Positions 7,702 to 16,912 are shown, counted from the first letter of the stretch. The stretch is DNA of 25,846 bases from an uncultured Acetatifactor sp. (GCA_910585015.1 CAJUCT010000032.1:1-25846); one strand, 5' to 3'. Made by a program: numbers and translations. The notes: generated by a model not told the origin, from the letters alone.

Positions 7702-10700
7702 AAACATAGACAGGTATGAATGTAAGGAAAAAATGATTCCTGGCGCGTGGAAGAGCAGAACCGGATTTGGAAGGGACAATACAGGGGTGATCATGGGAGA
7801 AGCTTCTGCCCTTGGCAGGAAACCGGCGCGGCTGCTGGCGGCAGGGCTTGCCCTTGCGCTGTTAGTGTCAAGCAGTCAGCCGGCGCTGGCCCAGGAGGAG
7901 CCGGCCACCACTTATGAACAATACATAAGCGGCGAGTACCGGGAGGAAAACGATACAAAACAGTATGAGACTCTCCGCATTACCAGCGTGGAAGAACTAC
8001 AGGACTTGTCCCAGGCCTGCGCTTATGATGTATGGTCAAGGGATAAGCGGGTGCTGCTGGAGGCGGATCTGGATTTGACCGGCACAGAACTGATGATCCC
8101 GGTATTCGGCGGGATATTTGACGGCCAGGGTCACACCATCAGCGGCCTGACGATTCAGCAGGCGGGTTCCCGGATGGGACTGTTCCGCTATCTGCAGCAA
8201 GGGGCGGTGGTTCAGAATCTGGTGGTTTCCCAAGCCAAGGTACTGCCCCAGGGCAGCGGCTGCCAGACGGGCATTCTTGTGGGCCGGAATTATGGCAGCA
8301 TCGTGAATTGTCAGGTTTCCGGCGTGCTGGAAGGCGAGGAGGAAGTGGGAGGCATTGCGGGCGTCAACGAGGCCGGCGGCGAGATCCGCAGCTGCACGGC
8401 CAATGTGACAGTGCTGGGCAACCGCCGCAGCGGCGGCATCACCGGAAGCAACCACGGCGTCCTGAACAACTGCACCAACAAGGGTAGCATCAATATTTAC
8501 ACCAACGATATGGTCTATGATCTGGAAGATTTCACCGTGGAGAATCTGGAGGAGGCATCTTCCGGCGCCAAGCTGGATGCTCATATGGATACGGGCGGTA
8601 TCGCGGGGATCAGCGACGGCAAGATCTATTACTGCACCAATACGGGAACTGTGGGTTATGCCCATGTGGGTTACAACACCGGCGGTATTGTGGGACGGCT
8701 GCACCAGGGATATATCCAGAACTGCACCAACACGGGACATGTGCTGGGCAGAAAAGACGTGGGCGGCATTACCGGGCAGATGGAACCCTTCATGGAGGTG
8801 GAGTATATCGACGGCAAGCTGGATGAACTGGACAGGGAGTTGGATATTTTTCTGAATATGCTGGAGGCCAGTCATGACCACCTGAGCAGTTATGGGGATC
8901 AGGCCACAACCATCACCAGGCAGTTAAATACCAATCTGCGCAATGTGTCCACCGCAGCCACGAACCTGCTGGACATTACCAATGACCTGTGGCATGTGTA
9001 TAATCAGGAGATCTCCGGCATCTCCAGTGATTTTGACCGTCTTTCCGATGATCTCAAGGCCATCAATGACAAGGAGAAAGAGGAGGAGAAGAAGCGGCAG
9101 GAAGCCGAGGAAATCAAACCGGAAAATGAAAATCAGGATTCTCCGGCATCTGAACGCGAAAGTTTAGGCGATCGGCTGGACAACTGGCGTGACGATTTGG
9201 GCTCCGTCAGCGGTAATGATCAGGCTGACTGGAACAAACCGGAGGACTGGGATATTCCCGATTGGGAGGCTCCGGAGTATACCCAGGAATACCGGAACGC
9301 TCTGTCAAATTTTGCGGACGCCACCAGTAACCATCTACATAAGATAACAGACACCACCTCCCAGCAAAACGGCCAGGTATCTAATAATCTGGAGATTTTC
9401 AATCTGGAACTCAAGGCGGCCATGGATCGGCTTTCCGAACTGACGGATACGCTGGACGCCGCCCAGGGGGTGGTGGATGCGGACGCGGATGCATTGATTG
9501 CCCAGGCAAGGAAGCTGCGGCGTTTGCTCAGCGAGATCCGGGACGATCTCTTCAGCTATGAAGGAATTACCGTCAATGACACATCGGACGAAGCCGCCAG
9601 CGAGGATATTGAAAATATAGGGGCCGGAGGGCCGGAGGCGGAGAATCAGTCAGGCAACCAGTCTTCCCAGGGAGATCAGCAGCCTGGACAGGAAAATGAA
9701 ACGGTGCAGGCCGGAGATACGGTGACGGAAAAGTGGTATGACACCGCCAGTTTCCAGCAGGGCAAGATTACCCTATGCCTGAATCGGGGGTTGATCGAGG
9801 CGGATGCCAATGTGGGGGGCATTGTGGGGCAGATCGCCACGGAGCATGATTTGGACCCCGAGGACGATATCACTTTCACCGGGGTGGAGAGCCTGAGTAT
9901 TCAGGAGAGCATCAAGGCCGTGGTGCGTGAGAGCCGGAACGAGGGCCGGATTAGCGCTAAAAGAAATTATGTGGGCGGTATAGTGGGCAAAGCGGATTTC
10001 GGCGCCATTGTCTCCTGCGAATCCTATGCAAATATTCAGAGTACGGGCGGCAGCTATGTGGGCGGCATCGCAGGAAGTTCGGACTATACCATTCGCAGCT
10101 GCTTCAGCACGGGTTTTTTGGAGGGTAAAAGCTATGTGGGCGGCATAGTGGGCATGGGCAGTGAAATCTATTACTGTGATGCCATGAACCATTTGGAGGT
10201 CAAAGAGGAAAAACTGGGAGCCATCGCCGGGGATTTACGGGAAGAAGGACTGCTGTACGACAACTATTATGTGAGTGACAGTGTGGCCGGTATAGATGGC
10301 ATAGGATATGGCGGCGGCGCGATTCCTCTGGCGTATGAGGAGTTTTCCGCACGGGAAGGATTACCCGAGGAATTTTGTCTGCTGCCCCTGCATTTCGTGG
10401 TGATAGATGAGGACGGAGAACTTCAGGAGGAAGTGGCGTCCCTGGAGGTGCCCTATGGCAGCAGCCTGACAGCGGACCAGCTGCCGGAACTGCCGGAAAA
10501 AGAGGGCTGCTATGGGCAGTGGCCAAAGATCGACTACAGCCATATCACAGAGAGCCAGGTGCTGGCCGCTGAGTATACCAAGTGGATCACCGCATTGTCC
10601 GCATCAGGCTTGGAATCTGCAGAGGAGCAGGCGGCGATCCTGGTGGAGGGCCGCTTCTACCCGGAGGATACGTTGGAGGTAACAAAGGACGAAGGGGATA

Positions 10701-11155
10701 TCTATCATCTCAGAATCCGCACTGCAGAGGGATTTTATGATCAGCCCGTCAGTGTGCGTCTGCATCGAAGCCTGTTGCCGGAGCATTACGAGATCCGGCA
10801 ACAGCAGGGCGGCAAAGACGCCGTGATAGAGAATAGAATAATGGGCAGCTATGTGGTGTTTGACTTAGAGCGTCCGGACAGTTTCCAGGTGGTTAAAGTT
10901 TCCCCTCAGATTCCCATGCGGTATTACATAATGAGCGGCGGGGCAATCCTGCTTGTGCTGTTCCTGATTATCCGCAAGCTCGTAAAGCGCAGGAAAGCGA
11001 AGCGGGCAGGCGGCGGAGCCGGGGACAGGGGAAAGGAGCGGACTGCCGCGCTGGCGACCGAGGAGGCGGAAAAAGTGCAGGACTCGAAACAGGAGCCTGA
11101 GACAGAGACAGTCCAGAAAGCCCAGCCGAAGGAGGCGGCATCAGGGAAGAATTAG
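7685..11155 (+). CDS. Membrane-anchored surface protein with GLUG repeats and coiled-coil insert
   Basis: The chosen start at 7685 has an excellent AGAGGAGGAC site and gives 1156 residues; ATG 7793 would place the signal peptide right at the N-terminus and is a real alternative. A signal sequence is visible (hydrophobic stretch about 50-61, cleavage after ALA near residue 69). GLUG-type repeats with GGIAG, GGITG and GGIVG cores occur at about 215-370. A long helical, charged insert (about 375-690) contains probable coiled coils and a disordered E/N/P/Q-rich segment. A second GLUG block spans about 705-860, then beta-rich domains, one transmembrane helix near 1083-1098 and a basic/acidic cytoplasmic tail. 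No LPXTG is present. Being overlapped with the MMPL gene, it is probably an extracellular partner of that transporter. Its architecture is unlike standard adhesins known to me. Confidence 0.85.
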   Translation: MGRKTENIDRYECKEKMIPGAWKSRTGFGRDNTGVIMGEASALGRKPARLLAAGLALALLVSSSQPALAQEEPATTYEQYISGEYREENDTKQYETLRITSVEELQDLSQACAYDVWSRDKRVLLEADLDLTGTELMIPVFGGIFDGQGHTISGLTIQQAGSRMGLFRYLQQGAVVQNLVVSQAKVLPQGSGCQTGILVGRNYGSIVNCQVSGVLEGEEEVGGIAGVNEAGGEIRSCTANVTVLGNRRSGGITGSNHGVLNNCTNKGSINIYTNDMVYDLEDFTVENLEEASSGAKLDAHMDTGGIAGISDGKIYYCTNTGTVGYAHVGYNTGGIVGRLHQGYIQNCTNTGHVLGRKDVGGITGQMEPFMEVEYIDGKLDELDRELDIFLNMLEASHDHLSSYGDQATTITRQLNTNLRNVSTAATNLLDITNDLWHVYNQEISGISSDFDRLSDDLKAINDKEKEEEKKRQEAEEIKPENENQDSPASERESLGDRLDNWRDDLGSVSGNDQADWNKPEDWDIPDWEAPEYTQEYRNALSNFADATSNHLHKITDTTSQQNGQVSNNLEIFNLELKAAMDRLSELTDTLDAAQGVVDADADALIAQARKLRRLLSEIRDDLFSYEGITVNDTSDEAASEDIENIGAGGPEAENQSGNQSSQGDQQPGQENETVQAGDTVTEKWYDTASFQQGKITLCLNRGLIEADANVGGIVGQIATEHDLDPEDDITFTGVESLSIQESIKAVVRESRNEGRISAKRNYVGGIVGKADFGAIVSCESYANIQSTGGSYVGGIAGSSDYTIRSCFSTGFLEGKSYVGGIVGMGSEIYYCDAMNHLEVKEEKLGAIAGDLREEGLLYDNYYVSDSVAGIDGIGYGGGAIPLAYEEFSAREGLPEEFCLLPLHFVVIDEDGELQEEVASLEVPYGSSLTADQLPELPEKEGCYGQWPKIDYSHITESQVLAAEYTKWITALSASGLESAEEQAAILVEGRFYPEDTLEVTKDEGDIYHLRIRTAEGFYDQPVSVRLHRSLLPEHYEIRQQQGGKDAVIENRIMGSYVVFDLERPDSFQVVKVSPQIPMRYYIMSGGAILLVLFLIIRKLVKRRKAKRAGGGAGDRGKERTAALATEEAEKVQDSKQEPETETVQKAQPKEAASGKN

Positions 11156-11207
11156 CCTGTCAAACGCCGGACGGCATCAAGAGATATGAAGAATAATGCA
11201 AATAAAG

Positions 11208-11243
11208 GAATGGGTGCTGTCGCTGACGCACCCATTCTTAAGT
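11208..11243 (+). terminator. Terminator-like hairpin after the MMPL-GLUG operon
   Basis: GAATGGGTGC (11208-11217) pairs perfectly with GCACCCATTC (11228-11237) around a 10-base loop. The following TTAAGTTAT is only moderately T-rich, so termination strength is uncertain. Confidence 0.6.
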
Positions 11244-11296
11244 TATCAGGAGAGAAAAGAGGTTTTTCAGAATGAGTACTAAAGTACACGGGAATA

Positions 11297-11305
11297 TGGT
11301 ATAAT
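11297..11305 (+). promoter_or_regulatory. Extended -10 promoter upstream of the HAD hydrolase gene
   Basis: TGGTATAAT at 11297-11305 is a TGN-extended -10 element with a perfect TATAAT. No good -35 box is seen 16-18 bases upstream, as is usual for extended -10 promoters. The coding start is about 50 bases downstream. Confidence 0.55.
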
Positions 11306-11356
11306 GGCATTGCCCAAACAGGGAGCATATATTTATGACAGGAGTAGAATTGACTT

Positions 11357-12001
11357 ATGCGTATCGACACCATAATTTTTGACATGGACGGCACACTGAT
11401 TGACACAGAAAAATATTACCGGATCTTCTGGCCCATGGCCCTGAAGGAGTTCGGGTACGAGATGACGGACGAACAGGCTCTGTCCATGCGGAGTCTGGGG
11501 CGGCCCTTCGCCCCGGCCCGGCTGCGGGAAATGTTTGGTTCCCAGCTGGACTATCACACAGTGAGGGAGAGGCGTAAAGCCCTGATGGAGGAACGGTTGG
11601 ACCGGGAGGGCATAGAGTTAAAGCCCGGAGCCCTGGAACTGCTTTCCTGGTTAAAAAGCCACGGGATCCGCAGTGCCATCGCCACCGCCACGGATCTGCA
11701 GAGAACGGAAAAGTACCTGGGCGGGCTGGGAATCCGCCACTACTTTGATCAGGTCATATCCGCCGCCATGGTAAAGGAAGGAAAGCCCTCCCCCGACGTC
11801 TATCTTTACGCCTGTGAGCAGTTGGACAGGCGTCCCTGGGATTGTCTGGCCGTGGAGGACTCCCCCAACGGTGTGCTCAGCGCCTGCCGGGCAGGCTGCC
11901 GGGTGGTGATGGTCCCGGACCAGACGGACGCGGAGCCGGAACTGGAAAGACTTTTATATGCCAAAGTAAATAGATTGGATGAAATCATAGAACTGCTGTG
12001 A
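11357..12001 (+). CDS. HAD superfamily hydrolase, beta-phosphoglucomutase/phosphatase-like
   Basis: The 214-residue protein has the four HAD motifs. DMDGT lies at about 9-13 with the nucleophile Asp9 and acid/base Asp11. The motif II threonine is in the AIATATD segment, the motif III lysine is in KEGKPSPD, and the acidic motif IV is in VEDSPNG. The alpha-helical cap between motifs I and II is of the type found in phosphoglucomutases and small phosphatases (subfamily IA). The substrate is probably a sugar phosphate or phosphoglycolate-like compound, but members cannot be told apart by eye. The ribosome binding site AGGAG (11340-11344) is 12 bases from the ATG, longer than ideal. It is followed by ptb, which has its own promoter, so the two need not be an operon. 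Confidence 0.85.
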   Translation: MRIDTIIFDMDGTLIDTEKYYRIFWPMALKEFGYEMTDEQALSMRSLGRPFAPARLREMFGSQLDYHTVRERRKALMEERLDREGIELKPGALELLSWLKSHGIRSAIATATDLQRTEKYLGGLGIRHYFDQVISAAMVKEGKPSPDVYLYACEQLDRRPWDCLAVEDSPNGVLSACRAGCRVVMVPDQTDAEPELERLLYAKVNRLDEIIELL

Positions 12002-12037
12002 CGGCTCTTTTTCTCCTTTTTTGCGCTGAAACCGGTA

Positions 12038-12066
12038 TTGCATTTCACAATTCGCTGTGTTATTAT
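12038..12066 (+). promoter_or_regulatory. Candidate promoter of ptb-buk
   Basis: TTGCAT (12038-12043) and TATTAT (12061-12066) are separated by 17 bp and lie about 160 bases before the ptb start. The sequence between this promoter and ptb is a leader of about 150 bases. An open frame crosses it, but its content and the good ribosome binding site further down argue that it is untranslated. Confidence 0.5.
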
Positions 12067-12225
12067 TTTAACGATAGCGATGAAAGCACTATCACGGGCG
12101 ATGGAGATTCTATCGTGAAGGATGGCGGACTCACCGCGGAGAAAGCAAAAAGAAAACGCAGTTGCGGTCGGAGCAGCATGGAAAATGCCGCTCCCGGACG
12201 AAAGGCCGCAGGAAAGGAAGCGCAC

Positions 12226-13140
12226 ATGAGATTCGATGATATCATCGACAAAGTAAACCAATGCAGTATGAAAAAGATGGCTGTGGCGGCCGCTCAGGAC
12301 GAGGCGGTGCTGCGCGCAGTATGGGAGGCCAAGAAGAAGGGCATTGCAGATGCCATTCTGGTAGGCGACGAGGCCAAGATCCGTGAGATCGCGGCGGAGA
12401 TGAATATGGATCTGAGTGATTATCAGATTATTGACGAGCCGGATATGTCCCAGGCGGCACTGAAAGCGGTGAAGCTGGCCCATGACGGCGTGGTTGACAT
12501 GTATATGAAGGGCCTGGTGGATACCAAGAACTTCTTAAAGAGCGTACTGGACAAGGAAGTGGGCCTGCGCACGGGCAACCCGCTGTCCCATGTGGCCGTG
12601 TTCGAGGTGCCGGGGATTCCGCAGCTGCTGTTTTTGACGGATGTGGCGTTTATCACCTATCCCACTCTGGAGGATAAGATACATATTATCAACAACACAG
12701 TGCCTGTGGCAAAAGCCTGCGGCGTGGAATGCCCCAAAGTGGCTCCTTTGGCGGCGGTGGAGGTGGTCAATCCCAAGATGCCCGTCACCGTAGATGCCGC
12801 GGAGTTGACCCGCATGAACGAGGCGGGCGAGATCACCGGCTGTATCGTGGATGGCCCCCTGTCCTTGGATCTGGCCATCGATCCCGAGGCAGCGAAACAC
12901 AAGGGCGCCACAGAACGCAAGATTCAGGGCGATGCGGATATTCTGCTGTTCTCGGATATCCATGCGGGCAACAATGTATATAAGGCCATTGTACATATGA
13001 CCAAGGCAGAAAACGGTTGTATCCTGACGGGAACAAAAGTGCCCGTTATCCTGACCAGCCGCTCGGACACTTTTGAGACCAAGGTTAATTCCATCGCCCT
13101 GGCGGCAGTGGTGGCGGCGGAGATGGGCCAGGGAGAATAG
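12226..13140 (+). CDS. ptb: Phosphate butyryltransferase
   Basis: The enzyme transfers the butyryl group of butyryl-CoA to phosphate, giving butyryl phosphate for butyrate kinase. The start at 12226 follows GGAAAGGAAG and gives 304 residues, the normal family size; the frame could extend upstream to 11998 but the extra 76 residues do not look like protein of this family. The PTA/PTB fold is indicated along the whole length, with the C-terminal signature region PVILTSRSDTFETKVNSIAL. The closely following butyrate kinase gene separates Ptb from phosphate acetyltransferase, which would pair with acetate kinase. A branched-chain acyl-CoA substrate is also possible. The gap of 101 bases to buk contains no terminator, so they are one operon. 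Confidence 0.93.
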   Translation: MRFDDIIDKVNQCSMKKMAVAAAQDEAVLRAVWEAKKKGIADAILVGDEAKIREIAAEMNMDLSDYQIIDEPDMSQAALKAVKLAHDGVVDMYMKGLVDTKNFLKSVLDKEVGLRTGNPLSHVAVFEVPGIPQLLFLTDVAFITYPTLEDKIHIINNTVPVAKACGVECPKVAPLAAVEVVNPKMPVTVDAAELTRMNEAGEITGCIVDGPLSLDLAIDPEAAKHKGATERKIQGDADILLFSDIHAGNNVYKAIVHMTKAENGCILTGTKVPVILTSRSDTFETKVNSIALAAVVAAEMGQGE

Positions 13141-13241
13141 GCTTAAAGAGGGACCCAGAACTACGTAAGGTATAAACAGCCTGCAATGAAAAAGACAAGA
13201 GGAAATTTTGTTTGCGAAACTAAAATAGGGAGGAAAAACAG

Positions 13242-14309
13242 ATGTCAGTGAAGAGCCTAATCATTAATCCCGGTTCCACCTCTACCAAGATAGGTGTGTT
13301 TGAGGACGAGAACCTGTTGTTTGAGGAGACCCTGCGTCATTCCACGGAGGAGATCAGTCAGTATGCTTCTATTGTGGACCAGAAGGATTTCCGCAAGAAG
13401 ATCATTACCGACTTATTGGAGGAAAAGAATTTTGATATCAAAACCCTGAATGTGGTGGTGGGACGTGGCGGCATGTTAAAACCCATCCCCGGCGGTACCT
13501 ACGCCGTGACGGACGAACTGCTGGCGGACTTGAAGGTGGGTGTACAGGGGCAGCACGCCTCCAATCTGGGCGGCATTCTGGCCAGAGAGATCGGCGATTC
13601 CATCGGTGTTCCTTCTTACATCGTAGATCCCGTGGTGGTGGACGAACTGATGCCCATCGCCAGATATTCCGGTGTGCCGGAACTGCCCCGCACCAGCGTG
13701 TTCCATGCGCTGAACCAGAAGGCGGTTGCCAAGAGATATGCCAAGGAGGTTGGCAGACCCTATGAGTCCCTGCGCCTGATCGTGGTGCATATGGGCGGCG
13801 GTGTGTCCGTGGGCGCTCATGAGTGCGGCAAGGTGGTGGATGTGTTCAACGCCCTGGACGGCGACGGCGCTTTTTCCCCGGAACGTGCGGGGGCAGTGCC
13901 CAGCGGCGCGCTGATCAAGATGTGCTACAGCGGCCAGTACACCGAGAAGGAGGTATATGGCAAGATTGTGGGCAAGGGTGGCTTCAACGCCTATCTGGGA
14001 ACCAATGATATGCGCGAGGTGACAAAGCGCGCTAATGAGGGGGATACCAAGGCTGCGGAGGCCAAGGCGGCTTTCTTGCTGCAGGTGGCAAAAGACATCG
14101 GCTCCATGGCCTGTGTGCTCAATGGCAAGGTGGACCAGATCATCCTCACCGGCGGCATTGCCTACGGCGCGGATGTGTGTGAAGCCCTGAAAGAGAGAGC
14201 GGGCTGGATTGCCCCCGTGACAGTATATCCCGGCGAGGACGAACTGCTGGCTCTGGCCCAGGGCGCGCTCCGTGTGTTAAACGGCGAGGAGCAGGCTATG
14301 GTATACTAA
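13242..14309 (+). CDS. buk: Butyrate kinase
   Basis: The 355-residue protein is a member of the acetokinase (ASKHA) family. NPGSTSTK near the N-terminus is the phosphate-binding loop. MGGGVSVGAHECG and the DGDGAFSPERAG segment are typical of butyrate kinases, and ILTGGIAYG near the C-terminus is the adenosine-binding region. It converts butyryl phosphate and ADP to butyrate and ATP in the cytoplasm, completing fermentation from butyryl-CoA. The start follows GGGAGG (13228-13233). It forms an operon with ptb and ends at a strong hairpin. Some paralogues act on branched-chain acids; the pairing with ptb fits either role. Confidence 0.95.
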   Translation: MSVKSLIINPGSTSTKIGVFEDENLLFEETLRHSTEEISQYASIVDQKDFRKKIITDLLEEKNFDIKTLNVVVGRGGMLKPIPGGTYAVTDELLADLKVGVQGQHASNLGGILAREIGDSIGVPSYIVDPVVVDELMPIARYSGVPELPRTSVFHALNQKAVAKRYAKEVGRPYESLRLIVVHMGGGVSVGAHECGKVVDVFNALDGDGAFSPERAGAVPSGALIKMCYSGQYTEKEVYGKIVGKGGFNAYLGTNDMREVTKRANEGDTKAAEAKAAFLLQVAKDIGSMACVLNGKVDQIILTGGIAYGADVCEALKERAGWIAPVTVYPGEDELLALAQGALRVLNGEEQAMVY

Positions 14310-14335
14310 GCGGGTTGCTTCTTAAAAGTGAATAA

Positions 14336-14381
14336 AACGGCGTCTGTCCAAGGCATATGAAGCTTGGGCGGGCGTCGTTTA
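14336..14381 (+). terminator. Terminator of the ptb-buk operon
   Basis: A 17-bp stem (14336-14352 with 14363-14379) forms fully in the plus-strand RNA if four G-U pairs are allowed, with a 10-base loop, followed by TTTACTATTAT. Because the G-U pairs become A-C mismatches on the other strand, the hairpin is directional for buk rather than for the convergent araC-type gene. Confidence 0.8.
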
Positions 14382-14500
14382 CTATTATAAGAATAATTCC
14401 GTTCATTTGATAGAACAGCACCGGTTTAAGAATCATGTTATCGCCGATCAATATCCTTGCCGGACCGGAAATAACCGTCAGCGCAGACACGCTCCGGACA

Positions 14501-15325
14501 TCACGGGGCGTCAGGGTTCTTTCGATACTCCCGCGGGGATCGGCCATATACCTTCCGGAACAGATCCTTGAAATAATTGCTGTCGTTGAAGCCGCATTCC
14601 AGGGCGATATTCGTGATGGTGTTGTTGGTGGTCAGCAGAGCAGTCTGGGCGTGTTTTAAACGCACATAGTTCAAGTATTCCTTGAATCCCATGCCCGTGA
14701 CCAGCTTGAACTTTTTACTGAAATAGGTGGGGCTTAACGAGGCGACTTCAGACACATCTTCCAGGGTCAGAGGGCGGCGGAAATTCTGGTAGATAAAGCG
14801 GGTAGCCTGCTGGATATCCGCGTCCCGCACATTGATAAGCTCCGGCTCGGGCTGGTGCATTACCGAATGCCGGGCCAGAAACAGAAGCAGCTGCTGAAGG
14901 TAACAGGTGGTAAAATCGGCGGAATACTCGTCCAGTCCCGTAGTTTCGGACAGCATACGGCCCAGCAGATCAAAGTATTCCTCCAGATACAGGCTGGGAA
15001 TGCTGCCCATGAAAGAGGGGGCGTTCCCGACCACATCTTTGTAGAGAAAGGATTTTTTAAATAATATATCCACCATCTCGCAGTTGATGCCGGGATAATA
15101 TCGGGAATAGTGTACTTCCCCGGGGGCGATGAACACCAGATCCCCCTTTTCCAGCTCATGCACCTGGTCCCGCAGCAGAAAGCGGCACTTACCGGAGAGC
15201 AGGCAGAAGATCTCATAAAAACCATGGTAGTGGTCCGGCTGCAAAGGGGTATTGTCTCCCCGCCGCCCCTTGTAGATGATGATGTTGTCAATGTCAGATC
15301 GTCCTCTGCATATAAATGGCGTCAT
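14501..15325 (-). CDS. AraC family transcriptional regulator with cupin sensor domain
   Basis: The 274-residue protein starts with a cupin-like sugar-binding domain (about 20-90), including the HYHGFYEI segment near 32-39 and PGEVHY near 68-73. It ends in a double helix-turn-helix AraC DNA-binding domain (about 170-268), with LTLEDVSEVASLSPTYFSKK and the conserved second recognition region GFNDSNYFKDLFRK. Regulators of this type sense sugars or uronic acids and usually activate neighbouring catabolic genes. It lies just downstream of uxaC on the same strand but is separated by a terminator, and has its own -10-like AT-rich upstream sequence. It most likely regulates uronate use, by position. 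A minus-strand AGAGG motif precedes the ATG. Confidence 0.92.
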   Translation of the reverse strand: MTPFICRGRSDIDNIIIYKGRRGDNTPLQPDHYHGFYEIFCLLSGKCRFLLRDQVHELEKGDLVFIAPGEVHYSRYYPGINCEMVDILFKKSFLYKDVVGNAPSFMGSIPSLYLEEYFDLLGRMLSETTGLDEYSADFTTCYLQQLLLFLARHSVMHQPEPELINVRDADIQQATRFIYQNFRRPLTLEDVSEVASLSPTYFSKKFKLVTGMGFKEYLNYVRLKHAQTALLTTNNTITNIALECGFNDSNYFKDLFRKVYGRSPREYRKNPDAP

Positions 15326-15380
15326 TGTTACCTCTTTCCTGCATATATAACATATCCAAACATTTGGCGCTCCTTGAATG

Positions 15381-15415
15381 AAAGGGCCGGACTCCGCGGA
15401 GGAGTCTGGCCCTTT
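15381..15415 (-). terminator. Hairpin terminator after uxaC
   Basis: Arms at 15381-15395 and 15401-15415 form a 15-bp stem with one G-T wobble and a 5-base loop, starting with AAAGGGCC. In the minus direction the stem ends in CCCTTTCATT. It separates uxaC from the araC-type gene. Confidence 0.75.
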
Positions 15416-15434
15416 GTAAGATGCTTGTAATCCT

Positions 15435-16844
15435 TTATAAGGGGAACTTAAAGTATCTCTTTGCGTTGTTGTAGGAGATATCCGTGACTATCTCGGACAG
15501 GATCTCCATATCCGCGGGAAATTCTCCGTTTTCAACCCAGCTGCCGATCAGGTTGCACAGGATGCGGCGGAAGTACTCGTGCCTGGTGTAGGAGAGGAAA
15601 CTCCGGGAGTCGGTCAACATCCCCACGAAGCCGGACAGGTTGCCCAGGTTGGCCAGAGAGATCATCTGATCCTGCATACCGGTCTTATGGTCATTGAACC
15701 ACCATGCGCTGCCCTGCTGGATCTTGGCCACTGCGGTGCTGTCCTGGAAACAGCCCAGAATCGAGCCGATGGCCTGATTGTCGTTGGGGTTTAAGCTGTA
15801 CAGGATAGTCCTGGGCAGTTCATCGGTCTTAATCAGTGCATTCAGGAAATCAGCCATCTGAGCAGAAGGGGCGTAATTGTTGATGCAGTCATAACCGGTG
15901 TCAGGTCCCAGCTTCTCGTACATCAGAGTATTGTTGTCTCTCTTACAGCCGTAGTGCAGCTGCATAGCCCAGTCAAGTTTCGCGTATTCCCTGCCCACAA
16001 ACAACATGAACGCCGTCTTGAACTTCAGTTCCTCCTCCTTGGTGGGGATCATGTGGTTCTGGCGCTTTAAGAAGATCTCCTCGATTTCGTCGTCGGAAGC
16101 GGGGCAGTACATCACATACTCCAGGGCGTGGTCGGATACGTTGCAGCCCATGGAGGCGAAGAAAGCCATGCGCTCTCTCAGGGCGTCCTTTAACTGGGCA
16201 AAAGTGATAATCTCGCTCTTTCCCACGGCGGCGGCCAGCTTATCCAGATAGTCCAGATAGTCGGGCTTCTCGATATTCATAGCCTTGTCGGGCCTCCAGG
16301 CAGGCAGCACCTTCACCTCGAAGCTGTCATCCTCGGCGATTTTCTTGTGCCATTCCAGAGAGTCAATGGGATCATCGGTGGTGCAGATCAGAGTCACATT
16401 GCTCTGGCGAATCAGGTTGCGCACACTCATGGAAGACTCACGGAGCTTTTCATTGCACAGATTCCACACCTCATTGGCAGTCTTTTTGTTCAGTACGCCT
16501 GTGTAGCCGAAATATCTCTGCAGTTCCAGATGGCTCCAGTGGAACAGGGGATTGCCGATGGCCTTGCCCAGGCACTCCGCCCACTTGCAGAATTTTTCAT
16601 AGTCGGAGGCGTCCCCGGTGATGTACTTCTCGTCCACACCGCAGGAACGCATGAAACGCCATTTGTAGTGGTCGCCGCCCAGCCATACCTGGGTGATGTT
16701 GTCGAACTGTCTGTCCTCGGCGATCTCCCTGGGATTGATGTGGCAGTGGTAGTCCAGCACGGGAGTGGTTTCGGCGAAGTCATGGAACAGCTTCCTGGCA
16801 GTCTCCGTCTCCAGCAAAAAATCTTTGTCCATAAAACTTTTCAT
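15435..16844 (-). CDS. uxaC: Glucuronate/galacturonate isomerase (uronate isomerase)
   Basis: The start at 16844 follows GGAGGG and yields 469 residues, almost identical to the E. coli enzyme (about 470). The frame runs upstream to 17042, but those 66 residues overlap the 3' end of the lacI-type gene in another frame and are rejected. The metal-site motif DYHCHINP lies at about 31-38 (H33, H35). Other family signatures are TTDDPIDS, LTDSRSF and YTRHEYFRR near the C-terminus. The enzyme interconverts D-galacturonate with D-tagaturonate and D-glucuronate with D-fructuronate in the cytoplasm. Divergent uxaB and uxaA supply the next steps. It follows lacI at 68 bases on the same strand. Confidence 0.96.
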   Translation of the reverse strand: MKSFMDKDFLLETETARKLFHDFAETTPVLDYHCHINPREIAEDRQFDNITQVWLGGDHYKWRFMRSCGVDEKYITGDASDYEKFCKWAECLGKAIGNPLFHWSHLELQRYFGYTGVLNKKTANEVWNLCNEKLRESSMSVRNLIRQSNVTLICTTDDPIDSLEWHKKIAEDDSFEVKVLPAWRPDKAMNIEKPDYLDYLDKLAAAVGKSEIITFAQLKDALRERMAFFASMGCNVSDHALEYVMYCPASDDEIEEIFLKRQNHMIPTKEEELKFKTAFMLFVGREYAKLDWAMQLHYGCKRDNNTLMYEKLGPDTGYDCINNYAPSAQMADFLNALIKTDELPRTILYSLNPNDNQAIGSILGCFQDSTAVAKIQQGSAWWFNDHKTGMQDQMISLANLGNLSGFVGMLTDSRSFLSYTRHEYFRRILCNLIGSWVENGEFPADMEILSEIVTDISYNNAKRYFKFPL

Positions 16845-16886
16845 TTTACTTCCCTCCATTTTTATATTGTATGTGATAGCTTGACG

Positions 16887-16902
16887 CTTTTGGTACCGAA
16901 AG
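16887..16902. promoter_or_regulatory. Near-perfect 16-bp palindrome between lacI and uxaC
   Basis: CTTTTGGTACCGAAAG pairs with itself at all but one symmetrical position (a T-G pair). It lies 43 bases before the uxaC start codon, where a control element of uxaC would be expected. No clear -35/-10 pair was found beside it, so it may be an operator, or uxaC may be read from the lacI promoter. Confidence 0.4.
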
Positions 16903-16912
16903 AACCTTTGGT

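Noticed and set aside
8036..8881. A 281-codon antisense frame inside the GLUG protein gene
   Set aside because: It is a shadow of the GC-rich repeats; composition is unnatural and there is no ribosome binding site.
11998..12225. N-terminal extension of Ptb
   Set aside because: The extra residues are unlike the family, cross a promoter-like sequence, and a strong ribosome binding site precedes the ATG at 12226.
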